DNA of 64,000 nucleotides from Herbaspirillum sp. Sphag64 (GTDB taxonomy: Bacteria; Pseudomonadota; Gammaproteobacteria; Burkholderiales; Burkholderiaceae_D): contig NZ_JACHYE010000015.1 of the NCBI RefSeq assembly GCF_014192645.1, positions 1 through 64,000 on the forward strand, given 5' to 3'. The notes beneath the pieces were generated by a model. It was not told the DNA's origin and made no database searches. It worked only from the letters and a program-made list of their open reading frames with translations. The translations under genes and the position numbers were made by a program. Shown here piece after piece: positions 1-8,866 of this stretch; position 1 is the first letter of the stretch; each line of letters begins with the position of its first letter.

Positions 1-365
1 TACTGGTTGTGCGACAGACCGCTGGCATTGGGCGCGGCGATCTGGACCAGTGGCAGGCCGTTGGCGGTGTTGTCGATGACGGGGCGTTGTGCACCGGCGG
101 CGTTGGGGTCGGCCACGATTTGGGCTTGCACCGCGCTCATGCCGCTGATGACGCTGCCACAGAGGAAGGCGATCATCACGCCCAGTCGCGCCAGACGTAA
201 CGGGGCAGAGCCGCTGGCGGCTGCCGGTGTGCTGCTGTCAGGGCGTGTGCCAGCACGAATCGCACTGATACCAGAGCCACCGGCGTGACTGCTGACGTTT
301 TCTGCGACAGCCATAGTGGCACCACGATGGGCGTTGAAGATGAGGCGATAGCGTTGCTGGTTCAT
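1..365 (-). CDS. Two-partner secretion exoprotein TpsA (filamentous haemagglutinin type), N-terminal fragment
   Basis: From the ATG at 365 the minus strand is open for 121 codons and leaves the window, so only the N-terminus is present. Residues 1-22 match the extended signal peptide region (ESPR) of large type V exoproteins (MNQQRYRLIF, then ATMAVAE). A hydrophobic core lies at about 61-76 and a signal peptidase site probably follows A81 (VQA/Q). The text after it, NGLPLVQIAAPN then SGLSHNQY at 102-122, matches the start of the TPS domain that the TpsB partner recognises. Such proteins cross the outer membrane and serve as adhesins, haemolysins or contact-dependent toxins; the effector part is outside the window. 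The tpsB-like gene ends 16 bases upstream, so the two are surely one operon. Confidence 0.9.
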   Translation of the reverse strand, partial: MNQQRYRLIFNAHRGATMAVAENVSSHAGGSGISAIRAGTRPDSSTPAAASGSAPLRLARLGVMIAFLCGSVISGMSAVQAQIVADPNAAGAQRPVIDNTANGLPLVQIAAPNASGLSHNQ

Positions 366-381
366 GGAGGTTTTTTCGGGA

Positions 382-2145
382 TCAGTATTCGTAGTTCAAC
401 ATGAAGCCGGTAACCGGCATGGCGGTACGAAATCCGTCCGGCTTGACCAATGGACTAGCGACGAAGACGTCGTAGTACAGGCGGTTGATGTTGCCGCGCA
501 TGCCGATGGCAGCACCGGCCAGCTTGGTACCGAGTAGATTTTGGGTATTGGGGCCAAACACGCGTCCTGCATCGATGCCGAGATAGAGTCGTTGGTGGCT
601 TTGCGCCAGTGGCATCTCGAGCTCGTTGCGCAGATAGAACCCGCGCTCGGCCGTCAGGGTTTGTTCGCCGTCGAAGCCGCGCACTGAATAGCGGTTGCCG
701 ATGGCAATTTGCTCTGACTGGAACAGTGCCGAGCGCGTATGTTGCGCACGCAGCGTGGCGCTGTAGCTGAAGCTTTGCTGACCCAGCTGGAATGGCGTAT
801 ACAGGCTGGCATCCAGGGTTTGCAGGCTATAACGGTAGGTGGGGCTGTCGCTGGTACGCGGCCCGACATCAGACTGACCGTTGAACCACGCGACACCCCA
901 GCGGTTGGCGAGTGTCAGATTGAACTGGGCATTGCCGAAGTAGTGGGTCTGTAGCCAGGCCAGCTCGACCGAGGTGGTATTGCGGCGTTGTACCTCAAGC
1001 TCGGTATCGTCGATGAAGGAGCGACTCCAGCGCTTGCCGAGCTTGACTTGCAACGTGTGCTTTTGTTGCTGGTCGCGGTAGAGCAGGCGTTGCGTGGTCA
1101 GGTCGAGATTGCGTGATTGTCCACTGGAGACAAAGGTCTGATAGATTCCGGCAATCTGCTGGTGGTAGCGGTAAGTGCTGGCCGCCACCGACCAGTTCCA
1201 GTAACCCCAGGGAATGGCGTAGTAGAGGCTGTTGCCATTGGTGCCGCGTTGCTGGCCGTGGCGATCGGCATCGGTGTTGAGACCGAGGTTGAACAGGTCG
1301 TTGAGTCCCAGTGGATTGTCGATGGCAAGGTTGACGCTACTCTGCAATTTGCCGGTAGATTTTGCGCCGCTATCGTCGAGCGAGGCGCTGACTTTCCAGC
1401 GTGTATCGCAGTGGACGGTGATGACGATATCGCTTTCACCAGGGGCGTCGGCGGGGACGATTTCCATCTCCACCTGCTGGCTGGGGACGCGCTTCATCTG
1501 CTCCAGACCTTGCTCGATATCTGGCACGCTGAGCAATTGACCGGGGCCGGTGGGGAAGGCCGAGCGCCAGCTGGCATCTGTGTCGGGGTCGGAAAAGCGA
1601 ATGGTGTGGATTACACCCGGTACCAGTGTCAGCGTGAGGGTACCGGTTGACAGGTCTTGCCTGGGAATGCCGAGTCGGGTGGTGCTGTAGCCGCGTTCCA
1701 GGATCGTGCGCGTGAGACGTTGCACGATCAGATTGACACCGGCAGGACCGATGCAGGCACCCTGATAGTGGCTCAATGCATCCTGGGCGAAGCGAAACGG
1801 GTCCATTGGCAGCGTACTGGCACCGAGCGCCCGGGTTGTTGCCGGCAATTGCGCAGGAACTTCCAGCACCAAGTGGTCAATGACGAAGCAGGGCGACTCT
1901 TGCGGCAAGGCAGTCGATCCGGGTAGGTCGGTGGATGCAGCAGCATCGTCTGGCGCAGGTGGATTCTCCAGACGCGGCAAGTCCACGCGTGGTTCGTTGA
2001 CCACGCGCTCGCGTTGTATCGCCTGCTCGCGCGTGCGACGACGCTGCTCTTGTGTGTCGTTGTTTTCGAGTGCCTGGCCAACTGCGCCTGTGGCCACCGA
2101 AGTTGCTAGCACAAGGCTGCTGAAGTGTTTGCTGGGTAAATACAA
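382..2145 (-). CDS. Two-partner secretion outer-membrane transporter TpsB (ShlB/FhaC/HecB family)
   Basis: This 587-residue protein should form the outer-membrane beta-barrel that exports the TpsA encoded just downstream. Visible parts are a short signal-like N-terminus (1-25), a charged, proline-rich linker (30-82), POTRA-type periplasmic domains beginning near residue 85 (CFVIDHLVLEVP), and a barrel with many alternating aromatic strands. The Omp85-superfamily VRGF motif is at 488-491 and the chain ends in an aromatic residue (NYEY), as outer-membrane proteins do. The start is a TTG at 2145 with GGAG seven bases upstream; I see no better ATG nearby. FhaC-family proteins are usually 550-590 residues, so it looks complete. 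Confidence 0.92.
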   Translation of the reverse strand: MYLPSKHFSSLVLATSVATGAVGQALENNDTQEQRRRTREQAIQRERVVNEPRVDLPRLENPPAPDDAAASTDLPGSTALPQESPCFVIDHLVLEVPAQLPATTRALGASTLPMDPFRFAQDALSHYQGACIGPAGVNLIVQRLTRTILERGYSTTRLGIPRQDLSTGTLTLTLVPGVIHTIRFSDPDTDASWRSAFPTGPGQLLSVPDIEQGLEQMKRVPSQQVEMEIVPADAPGESDIVITVHCDTRWKVSASLDDSGAKSTGKLQSSVNLAIDNPLGLNDLFNLGLNTDADRHGQQRGTNGNSLYYAIPWGYWNWSVAASTYRYHQQIAGIYQTFVSSGQSRNLDLTTQRLLYRDQQQKHTLQVKLGKRWSRSFIDDTELEVQRRNTTSVELAWLQTHYFGNAQFNLTLANRWGVAWFNGQSDVGPRTSDSPTYRYSLQTLDASLYTPFQLGQQSFSYSATLRAQHTRSALFQSEQIAIGNRYSVRGFDGEQTLTAERGFYLRNELEMPLAQSHQRLYLGIDAGRVFGPNTQNLLGTKLAGAAIGMRGNINRLYYDVFVASPLVKPDGFRTAMPVTGFMLNYEY

Positions 2146-2206
2146 AATACCGCTCCGGAAAGATTATTTGGCGTATCTTTTTTGCCGGAGGGCGATTCTA
2201 TAGAGC

Positions 2207-2223
2207 GATTCAGGGCCTGAATC
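2207..2223. promoter_or_regulatory. Palindrome upstream of the tpsB-like gene
   Basis: GATTCAGG and CCTGAATC form a perfect 8-bp inverted repeat around a single central base, about 62 bases upstream of the TTG start. It could be an operator or an mRNA hairpin in the leader. A second small hairpin (CATTCT/AGAATG, 2231-2246) lies beside it. No regulator is implied by the sequence alone. Confidence 0.4.
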
Positions 2224-2328
2224 ACGGAAACATTCTTTTCAGAATGGTCCTATATGTTTTGAAGAAAAATCTGATTTGTCAGGTGAAAAGGACAGGATTC
2301 TTCGTATTTTGTTGAGGCGGAAAATGCA

Positions 2329-2370
2329 CACTCTGCCGCCCAAAGAGGGCGACAGAGCAGGGGTAAGGTT
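2329..2370 (-). repeat. Dispersed intergenic palindromic element (LTPALSP type)
   Basis: On the minus strand this stretch translates as NLTPALSPSLGGRV, the signature left by a very common dispersed intergenic palindrome that is often miscalled as a small protein. Its core is a 10-bp stem with one mismatch (2332-2341 with 2347-2356) and a 5-base loop. It lies 20 bases past the stop of the ABC exporter gene and may help end or stabilise that transcript. No long T-run follows it. Confidence 0.55.
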
Positions 2371-2389
2371 GGGATAAAAAAGACAGCGC

Positions 2390-4231
2390 TTAGATTTCTT
2401 CGCCCAGAAATCCACCACTTTGATGCGCCCAGAGTCGCGCATATAAACCATTCTGTGTCAGCAGTTCCTGATGGCTGCCTTGTTCGACGATGCGGCCCTG
2501 ATCGACCACGATCAGACGATCCATGGCGGCGATAGTGGACAGGCGATGGGCAATGGCAACCACGGTCTTGCCTTCCATGAGGCGGTACAGACTTTCCTGA
2601 ATTGCCGCTTCGACTTCGGAATCAAGGGCGCTGGTGGCTTCGTCGAGCAGCAGGATCGGCGCATCCTTGAGCATCACGCGGGCAATCGCAATCCGTTGGC
2701 GCTGGCCGCCCGAGAGCTTGACCCCACGCTCGCCGACGTGGGCGTCATAGGCTTGACGCTGGCGGGCATCGGCCAGTGTGCTGATGAAGCCATGGGCTTC
2801 GGCGCGACGTGCGGCGGCGATCATTTCCTCATCACTCGCGTCGGGACGTCCATAGAGGATGTTGTCGCGCACCGAGCGATGCAGCAGCGAGGTGTCTTGC
2901 GTGACCATGCCGATCTGCGCGCGCAGGGTGTCCTGGGTGACTTGTGCGATATCTTGCCCATCGACCAGAATGCGGCCACTTTCGACATCATAGAAGCGCA
3001 GCAAGAGGTTGACGATGGTGGATTTGCCTGCACCGGAGCGACCGACCAGACCGATTTTTTCGCCGGGGCGAATCTGCAGGTTGAGCTTGTCGATCACCTG
3101 TCGCGCTTCGGGCCCGTCAGCACCGTAGGCGAAGCTGACGTTGTCGAAGTGCAGCGCGCCTTGCGTGACCTTGAGCGGCTGCGCATCGGCTTGGTCCTTG
3201 ACTTCATGCGCACGTGCCAGGGTATTGATACCATCCTGCACGGTGCCGATATGCTCAAACAGGGCCGCCATTTCCCACATGACCCAATGGGCGATACCGT
3301 TCAGGCGCAGTGCCATGGCGGTCGCAGCGGCAACAGCACCGACGCCGACCTGACCTTGTGTCCACAGCCAGAGCGCGACGCCGCTGGTGGACAAAATCAA
3401 TCCCATGTTGAGGATGTGATTGGTGACATCAAAAGCGCTGACCAAGCGCATCTGACGATGCACCGTGCCGAGGAAATCCTGCATCGCACTGCGCGCATAG
3501 GAAGCTTCGCGACCCGCATGAGAGAACAGCTTGACGGTGGCGATATTGGTGTAGGCATCGGTGATGCGTCCTGTCATCAGCGAGCGCGCATCGGCCTGGC
3601 TACGGGCGACCCGTGACAGACGCGGCACAAAGAACCGCAACGCTGCGCTATAGAGCACCAGCCAGCCTAGAAATGGCAGCAATAGCCAACGATCAAAACC
3701 AGCGACCACACTAGTCATGGTGACGAAGTAGATCACCACGAAGACCACGATGTCGCCCAGGATCATGCACACATCGCGCACCGCCAGCGCGGTCTGCATG
3801 ACCTTGGTGGCAACCCGTCCGGCGAACTCGTCCTGATAGAAACTCATGCTCTGGTTGAGCATGAGGCGGTGGAATTTCCAGCGCAGCCGCATCGGGAACG
3901 CCCCTGCCAGTGTCTGGTGTTTGATCATGGTTTGCAGGGCTACTACCAGCGGGCTGGCAATCAGCACGGCTCCCAGCAACAGCAGGCTGGTGCGTTCCTG
4001 TTGCCACAATTGGGTGGGCGCGACACGGCCAAGCCAGTCAATGATGCGTCCCATCATGGCAAACAACAATGCTTCGAAGGCACCGATGGTGGCGGTCAGG
4101 CAGGTCATCGCCAGCACATAGCGGCGCATGCCCTGACTACAGCTCCAGATAAAGGCAAAAAAGCCGCGTGGTGGCGGCTTGGCAGGGCTTTCGGGGAAGG
4201 GGTGAATCAGTTTTTCAAACCAGGCAAGCAT
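2390..4231 (-). CDS. ABC exporter, fused permease and ATPase (MsbA/MdlB-like)
   Basis: A 613-residue half-transporter: an N-terminal membrane domain of about six helices (roughly residues 35-325), then an ATPase domain. Walker A is GRSGAGKST, the signature is LSGGQRQRIAIAR, Walker B is ILLLDEATSALD, and an H-loop (IAHRLST) follows. Such proteins work as dimers in the inner membrane and export lipids, peptides or drugs; the substrate cannot be read from sequence. I start it at the ATG at 4231, which has GGAG seven bases upstream; a longer frame to 4288 has a basic N-terminus unlike the family. It is transcribed away from another ABC exporter, with 349 bases between their starts. Confidence 0.9.
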   Translation of the reverse strand: MLAWFEKLIHPFPESPAKPPPRGFFAFIWSCSQGMRRYVLAMTCLTATIGAFEALLFAMMGRIIDWLGRVAPTQLWQQERTSLLLLGAVLIASPLVVALQTMIKHQTLAGAFPMRLRWKFHRLMLNQSMSFYQDEFAGRVATKVMQTALAVRDVCMILGDIVVFVVIYFVTMTSVVAGFDRWLLLPFLGWLVLYSAALRFFVPRLSRVARSQADARSLMTGRITDAYTNIATVKLFSHAGREASYARSAMQDFLGTVHRQMRLVSAFDVTNHILNMGLILSTSGVALWLWTQGQVGVGAVAAATAMALRLNGIAHWVMWEMAALFEHIGTVQDGINTLARAHEVKDQADAQPLKVTQGALHFDNVSFAYGADGPEARQVIDKLNLQIRPGEKIGLVGRSGAGKSTIVNLLLRFYDVESGRILVDGQDIAQVTQDTLRAQIGMVTQDTSLLHRSVRDNILYGRPDASDEEMIAAARRAEAHGFISTLADARQRQAYDAHVGERGVKLSGGQRQRIAIARVMLKDAPILLLDEATSALDSEVEAAIQESLYRLMEGKTVVAIAHRLSTIAAMDRLIVVDQGRIVEQGSHQELLTQNGLYARLWAHQSGGFLGEEI

Positions 4232-4580
4232 GCAATCTCCAGAATGTCGACGCGTTGACAGGCAGGAAATACTGCGCCAACAGGACATACGACCAGCGTG
4301 ATTTTAATCTGTTCACCAAAATCGGGCAGGCGCCGGATGAAACGCAAGGCCAGCGATACCCTTCAAAAGCTGCGTCAAGGCGGGAGATCCGATGCTATGA
4401 CGTCAGATCTGGCCGGGCAAACATATCTTGTTTCAAATTCGTCCTGCTGAAAACCGAGGGATTGCTTATTATTGTCCCCATCTATCGTCTCGCTAATTCG
4501 CGAGATATAGCCAATATACATTCTGGTTGCACTCTAATCACCCTCGTTCGTCTGCCTTCATCGGCCTTATCTGGAACACC
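4232..4580. promoter_or_regulatory. Divergent promoter region between two ABC exporter genes
   Basis: This 349-base gap must carry promoters for both exporters. The clearest structure is an inverted repeat at 4488-4505 (TCTCGC, six bases, GCGAGA) some 75 bases before the rightward start, next to AT-rich DNA that could hold a -10 element. I see no convincing full promoter and no ORF with a ribosome site. Confidence 0.4.
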
Positions 4581-6311
4581 ATGACCGCTCAGAAGAAGAA
4601 ACCCCTCGACCGCCACGCCATCTGGCATCTCATCAAACCGTACTGGGTCTCGGAAGACCGCTGGAAAGCATGGGGCCTGTTCGCCGTCATTCTGGCGCTG
4701 GTATTGGTGCTGGTTTACATCAATGTCTTGATTACCGACTGGAACCGGGTCATGTATGACTCGCTGCAAAACAAGGACTATCCGGCCTTCAAGCATTTGT
4801 TATGGCAGTTCACCTATCTGGCGTTTGGTTACATCGTGGTAGCAACCGCGCGTATCTATCTGACACAGTGGCTGCAAATCCGCTGGCGTACCTGGATGAC
4901 CGACAAGTACATGGCTAAATGGCTGGAGCATCATGCCTATTACCGCATGGAGCAGGGCCACATTGCCGACAACCCGGACCAGCGGATTGCAGAGGATCTG
5001 CGCTCGTTGACCTCCAGCACCATCAGTCTGGTGCTGGGTTTTATCTCCAGCGCGGTGACGCTGGTGTCCTTTGTGGGCATTCTGTGGGCCATCAGCGGCC
5101 CGGTCAGTTTCCTGCTGTTGCAACGGGAGTGGACCATTCCTGGTTACATGGTGTGGTTTGCGATTGCCTATGCCGGTGTCGGCTCCTGGCTGATCTGGTG
5201 GATTGGTAAGCCGCTGGTGTCGCAGGGTTTCAATCAGGAGCGCTTCGAGGCGAACTATCGTTTTGGCCTGATCCGGGTGCGTGAGCATGCCGAGGCGATT
5301 GCCTTGTATCGCGGTGAGCAGCGTGAACGCGGCCAGCTCAATGCGCGTTTTGAAGACATCCGCCAAAACTGGTGGGCCATTATGCGCACCACCAAGAGCC
5401 TCAATATTGCGGTCAATTTCTATGGGCAGTTTGCCAATATCTTCCCGCTGCTGGTCGCCGCGCCACGTTATTTTGGCGGCGCCATTTCGCTGGGCGTATT
5501 GATGCAGATTGCGAGTGCCTTCGGTCAGGTGCAGGATGCCTTGTCGTGGTTCATCAATGCCTTCTCAACCTTGGCGGACTGGAAGGCCAGCATCAACCGG
5601 CTGGCTGGGTTCAACCAGGCGGTGGAGCAGGCGCAACGTCAGCCCGAGGGGATCAAGCTGGCGCATGTCGGCGATGTGGTGCAATCCCGCCATCTGGCGT
5701 TGGCCCTGCCCGATGGCACCAGCCTGATCGAGCAGGTCAATGCCACCATTGCGGCTGGTCAGCGCATTTTGGTCAGTGGGCCGTCGGGTTGTGGCAAGTC
5801 CACCTTGTTCCGGGCGATTGCCGGTATCTGGCCGTATGGCAGCGGCAGCATTGATCTTCCGCAAGGTGGCAAGCTGATGTTCGTGCCGCAAAGCAGTTAT
5901 TTGCCGATTGGTACACTACGCGCAGCGCTGACCTACCCGGCTGCCGAGGATGCCTATAGCGATGCAGAGATTGGCCGCTATCTCTCGCTGTGCCGCCTGT
6001 CGCATCTCACGACGGAGCTCGATGTTGCCAGCAACTGGGGTAACCGTCTGTCACCGGGTGAGCAGCAGCGGCTGGCGTTTGCGCGGGTGTTCCTGACGCG
6101 CCCTGACATGCTGTTCCTGGATGAGGCCAGTAGCGCCGTGGATGGTGAGACCGAGCAGCAGCTCTATTCGCAGTTGCTGGAAGAACTGCCACAAGCGGCC
6201 ATTATCAGTATTGCGCATCGCGAGGCGGTAGAGCGCTATCACCAGCAGCGCTGGCATTTTGTGCCGGTGGCAGGGCGTCAGGCCAGCACCTTGCAGGTCA
6301 GCGCACTGTGA
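4581..6311 (+). CDS. ABC transporter, fused permease and ATPase (YddA / SbmA-BacA-like membrane domain)
   Basis: This 576-residue protein has an N-terminal membrane domain of the SbmA/BacA type (about residues 30-350) and a C-terminal ATPase. Walker A is GPSGCGKSTLF, the signature is LSPGEQQRLAFAR, Walker B is MLFLDEASSAVD. The family (E. coli YddA; ABCD-like) moves peptides, acyl compounds or cobalamin-like substrates; which applies here is unknown. The open frame extends to a TTG at 4527, but the ATG at 4581 (MTAQKKKP) gives the usual cytoplasmic basic N-terminus. Neither start has a strong Shine-Dalgarno sequence. It is divergent from the MsbA-like gene. Confidence 0.88.
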   Translation: MTAQKKKPLDRHAIWHLIKPYWVSEDRWKAWGLFAVILALVLVLVYINVLITDWNRVMYDSLQNKDYPAFKHLLWQFTYLAFGYIVVATARIYLTQWLQIRWRTWMTDKYMAKWLEHHAYYRMEQGHIADNPDQRIAEDLRSLTSSTISLVLGFISSAVTLVSFVGILWAISGPVSFLLLQREWTIPGYMVWFAIAYAGVGSWLIWWIGKPLVSQGFNQERFEANYRFGLIRVREHAEAIALYRGEQRERGQLNARFEDIRQNWWAIMRTTKSLNIAVNFYGQFANIFPLLVAAPRYFGGAISLGVLMQIASAFGQVQDALSWFINAFSTLADWKASINRLAGFNQAVEQAQRQPEGIKLAHVGDVVQSRHLALALPDGTSLIEQVNATIAAGQRILVSGPSGCGKSTLFRAIAGIWPYGSGSIDLPQGGKLMFVPQSSYLPIGTLRAALTYPAAEDAYSDAEIGRYLSLCRLSHLTTELDVASNWGNRLSPGEQQRLAFARVFLTRPDMLFLDEASSAVDGETEQQLYSQLLEELPQAAIISIAHREAVERYHQQRWHFVPVAGRQASTLQVSAL

Positions 6312-6461
6312 GTCGATCAGGCAAACTTGATGCCGACTTTGCATAAGTTGCAGTGATTGCCTGTGCCAGAATATTGTTCATGGAGCGCGCTGCTCCGGCA
6401 GGTGTTGGCAGGTGCTTCCTGCCATGCCTGATTCGTCGATATTCCTAATTGAAAGCCTCTC

Positions 6462-7310
6462 ATGTCTGATCCCATCGTCTATCTCAACGGCCAGCTGACA
6501 CCCCTGTCGGAAGCAAAAATTCCCGTACTGGATCGCGGCTTCATCTTCGGTGACGGCGTCTATGAAGTGATTCCGATGTATGCGCGCAAGCCGTTTCGCG
6601 GCACCCATCACATTGCGCGCCTGTTCCGCAGTCTGGCTACTATCGGTATTCCAAATCCGCATGACCAGGCGCAATGGCTGGCCCTGATTGCACAGGTGGT
6701 TGAGGCCAACGGGCTGGAAGATCAGATGATCTACATTCAGGTCACCCGTGGTGTGGCTAAACGCGCTCATGCGTTCCCCAAGGAAGTGACACCGACGGTG
6801 TTCATCATGACCAACACCATGGTACTGCCGTCGGCTGAAGTGCGCGCCAAGGGCGTTGCCTGCGTGAGCATGGAAGACCGCCGCTGGCTCAACTGCCAGA
6901 TCAAGTCGACCTCGTTGCTGGGCAATGTGCTGGCCGCGCAATTTGCAGCAGAACATGAAGTCACCGAAGCGATCCAGTTCCGCGACGGCTTCCTGAGTGA
7001 GGCATCGTCCTCCAATGTGTGGGTGGTCAAGGGGGGCAAGCTGATTGCGCCTCCGAAGGACAACCTGATTCTGGAAGGCATCCGCTATGGCCTGATCGAG
7101 GAGCTGTGTGCAGCGCAGGGGATCGCCTTTGAGGCACGCAAGATCACGGCTGAAGAAGTCTTTGCTGCCGATGAGATCTTGCTATCCTCCGCCAGCAAGG
7201 AAGTGCTGCCAGTGGTCAGCATCGACGACAAGCCGGTTGGCAAGGGTGCACCGGGGCCGGTCTTTGCGGCATTGTATGCCGGTTATCAGGCAGCAAAGGC
7301 AGCGCTCTGA
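6462..7310 (+). CDS. dat: D-amino-acid transaminase (class IV aminotransferase)
   Basis: A 282-residue PLP enzyme of fold type IV. It shows the family's N-terminal stretch VLDRGFIFGDGVYEV (residues 22-36) and the catalytic lysine region QIKSTSLLGNVLAAQ with K148 as the likely Schiff-base lysine, followed by the EASSSNVWVV segment typical of D-alanine aminotransferases. The reaction is D-alanine plus 2-oxoglutarate to pyruvate plus D-glutamate, supplying D-amino acids for peptidoglycan. Branched-chain aminotransferase (IlvE) is the alternative, but the length and the RRWLNCQIKS context fit Dat better. The DUF493 gene follows 95 bases downstream, an order common in Burkholderiales lipoate regions. 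Confidence 0.88.
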   Translation: MSDPIVYLNGQLTPLSEAKIPVLDRGFIFGDGVYEVIPMYARKPFRGTHHIARLFRSLATIGIPNPHDQAQWLALIAQVVEANGLEDQMIYIQVTRGVAKRAHAFPKEVTPTVFIMTNTMVLPSAEVRAKGVACVSMEDRRWLNCQIKSTSLLGNVLAAQFAAEHEVTEAIQFRDGFLSEASSSNVWVVKGGKLIAPPKDNLILEGIRYGLIEELCAAQGIAFEARKITAEEVFAADEILLSSASKEVLPVVSIDDKPVGKGAPGPVFAALYAGYQAAKAAL

Positions 7311-7405
7311 TTGTTGTCGGCGGTAGCGGGCCTGTCGAGGGGCAAGCTCGCTATCCGGGACTGGCAGGCGTAAAATAGTGTCATTGAACCTGAAAGCCGC
7401 ACACC

Positions 7406-7678
7406 ATGCCATTACCTACTGAAGAATCCCTGATCGAATATCCGAGCGACTTTCCTATCAAGGTCGTTGGCATCATGCACGATGATTTCCATGACAGCAT
7501 CGTGGAACTGATCGTGCAACATGATCCTGAATTTCACAGTGGCAAGATCGAGAAGCGTCCGTCAACCCAGGGTAACTATCTGTCGCTGACCGTGACCATT
7601 CGCGCTACCAGCCGCGAACAACTCGACAATCTGTACCGTGCGCTGTCTTCCCATGAGATGGTGAAGTTTGTGCTGTAA
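7406..7678 (+). CDS. ybeD: YbeD-family protein (DUF493)
   Basis: A 90-residue cytoplasmic protein matching the DUF493/YbeD family: an ACT-like fold with the central KRPSTQGNYLSLTVTI stretch and a C-terminal SHEMVKFVL close to E. coli YbeD (HPMVKVVL). YbeD genes commonly sit next to lipB and are thought to bind a small ligand allosterically; no biochemical role is firmly known. Here it lies between dat and lipB, although a regulator and a DUF2917 gene intervene. A strong terminator follows at once, so it is the last gene of its transcript. Confidence 0.9.
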   Translation: MPLPTEESLIEYPSDFPIKVVGIMHDDFHDSIVELIVQHDPEFHSGKIEKRPSTQGNYLSLTVTIRATSREQLDNLYRALSSHEMVKFVL

Positions 7679-7710
7679 GCACCGATCAGCTGCAGATCAC
7701 GTACCTTGAT

Positions 7711-7746
7711 AACCGGACCGTTGTCTACTGACACGGTCCGGTTTTT
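7711..7746 (+). terminator. Intrinsic terminator after the DUF493 gene
   Basis: A perfect 11-bp stem (AACCGGACCGT at 7711-7721 with its complement at 7733-7743) is followed by a T-run. It ends rightward transcription and abuts the stop codon of the convergent LysR gene. Confidence 0.9.
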
Positions 7747-8687
7747 CATTTCTGCGCTGGCTGGACGTTCGATTCACCCGGCCACAGAGGATGCTGCATG
7801 AAGGCGACCGCTTCTTCCCGCAGCCATTGCAGGAACAGTTGTACCTGCGGTTTGGCAAAACTCATGGGCGTGGCGCAGAAGTAATAGCTGTGGTCGGACT
7901 TCCAGGCGATATCAAACAGACGCACCAGTTCGCCGGCGGCAATTTCCTGCGAGGCAATCGCGTGATGGGTGAGCGCTACGCCGGCGCCATCAGCAGCTGC
8001 CCTCAAGGTCAATGACGAATCCTCCGTCACCAGCCCGCCGCTCGGATCCGGCATGTCCAGCCCGGCCAGCGCAAACCAGGGTTGCCAGGACTCTTCTTGA
8101 TTATCCATGCGCAACAGCGTGCAATCACGCAGCGCCTGCGGCGAGGCGGGCAACTGACCACCGCGATACTGCGGACTGACCACCGGGTAGTAATAGTCTT
8201 CCAGCAGGCGTTCCACCTTCAGGCCCGGGTAATTGCCCTTACCAAAACGCAAGCCGACATCAATGCCTTCCCGCGCCAGATCGCTGATCTGGTTGCTCGA
8301 TTGCAGGATGACTTCAATATTGGCATGGCGGTCGATGAACTTCCATAGCCGCGAAGCCAGCCAGCGTGAGGCGAAGGAGGGTGGCGCTGTGACCACCAGC
8401 CGCTGCTGGCACTGCTCCTGCAGACTAACGGCAAGGTCGGCAATCTCGCCGAGCGACTTGCGGATCACTTCGGCAAAGCGCCGACCCGGCACAGTGACGG
8501 CAATGCGTTTGCCGTAGCGGTTAAACAACTGGACGTTGAGCTCCTCCTCAAGTGCCCGGATCTGATGACTGATGGCGCCTGGCGTGACATGGATCTCTTC
8601 GGCCGCACGCGAAAAGCTTTCGTGCCGCGCCGCCGCTTCAAAGGCACGCAGTGCAGCAAGGTTGGGCAGTTTCCTGAGGTCAGCCAT
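7746..8687 (-). CDS. LysR-family regulator, GcvA-like
   Basis: A 313-residue LysR regulator. Residues 7-66 form the winged helix-turn-helix (LAALRAFEAAARHESFSRAA, then TPGAISHQIRALEEEL), which is the GcvA/AmpR-like subgroup pattern; the rest is the substrate-binding domain (about 92-300). GcvA-like proteins control glycine cleavage or beta-lactamase genes, but neither lies here. It is divergent from the DUF2917 gene, which is therefore the most likely direct target along with its own promoter. An unusual pair of distant inverted repeats spans the shared region. Confidence 0.9.
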   Translation of the reverse strand: MADLRKLPNLAALRAFEAAARHESFSRAAEEIHVTPGAISHQIRALEEELNVQLFNRYGKRIAVTVPGRRFAEVIRKSLGEIADLAVSLQEQCQQRLVVTAPPSFASRWLASRLWKFIDRHANIEVILQSSNQISDLAREGIDVGLRFGKGNYPGLKVERLLEDYYYPVVSPQYRGGQLPASPQALRDCTLLRMDNQEESWQPWFALAGLDMPDPSGGLVTEDSSLTLRAAADGAGVALTHHAIASQEIAAGELVRLFDIAWKSDHSYYFCATPMSFAKPQVQLFLQWLREEAVAFMQHPLWPGESNVQPAQK

Positions 8688-8701
8688 GGTTGAGTATTTG
8701 C

Positions 8702-8824
8702 TTGTGAATAAAACTAATAAGGAATGGCAATATTTATCGTTTTGTTACTGTTTCCCGGCTTACTAGAATACCTACTCAACGCCATCAATGCCAAGTTATT
8801 CCAGTATGTGAGCTGTATTCACAA
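8702..8824. promoter_or_regulatory. Inverted repeats flanking the LysR/DUF2917 divergent promoter region
   Basis: TTGTGAATA at 8702-8710 and its exact complement TATTCACAA at 8816-8824 sit at the two ends of the 179-base gap between divergent genes, 105 bases apart. Each begins or ends with the T/A bases of a LysR-type half-site. This is what a looped, two-site regulator arrangement would look like, but two 9-base matches could also occur by chance. Confidence 0.4.
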
Positions 8825-8866
8825 ATAGTGCACCGGTATTGAGCGTGTAACCGAGGAATCATTGCC

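Noticed and set aside
7-288. Plus-strand open frames of 63 and 93 codons at the left edge
   Set aside because: They are shadows of the minus-strand TpsA N-terminus, which has a clear ESPR and TPS motif.
2239-2451. A 70-residue minus-strand frame
   Set aside because: It contains LTPALSP, the translation of a dispersed palindromic element, and overlaps the end of the ABC exporter gene; no ribosome site.
2471-3616. A 381-codon frame antisense to the MsbA-like gene
   Set aside because: The opposite strand has a full ABC exporter with all ATPase motifs; the frame is a product of codon bias.
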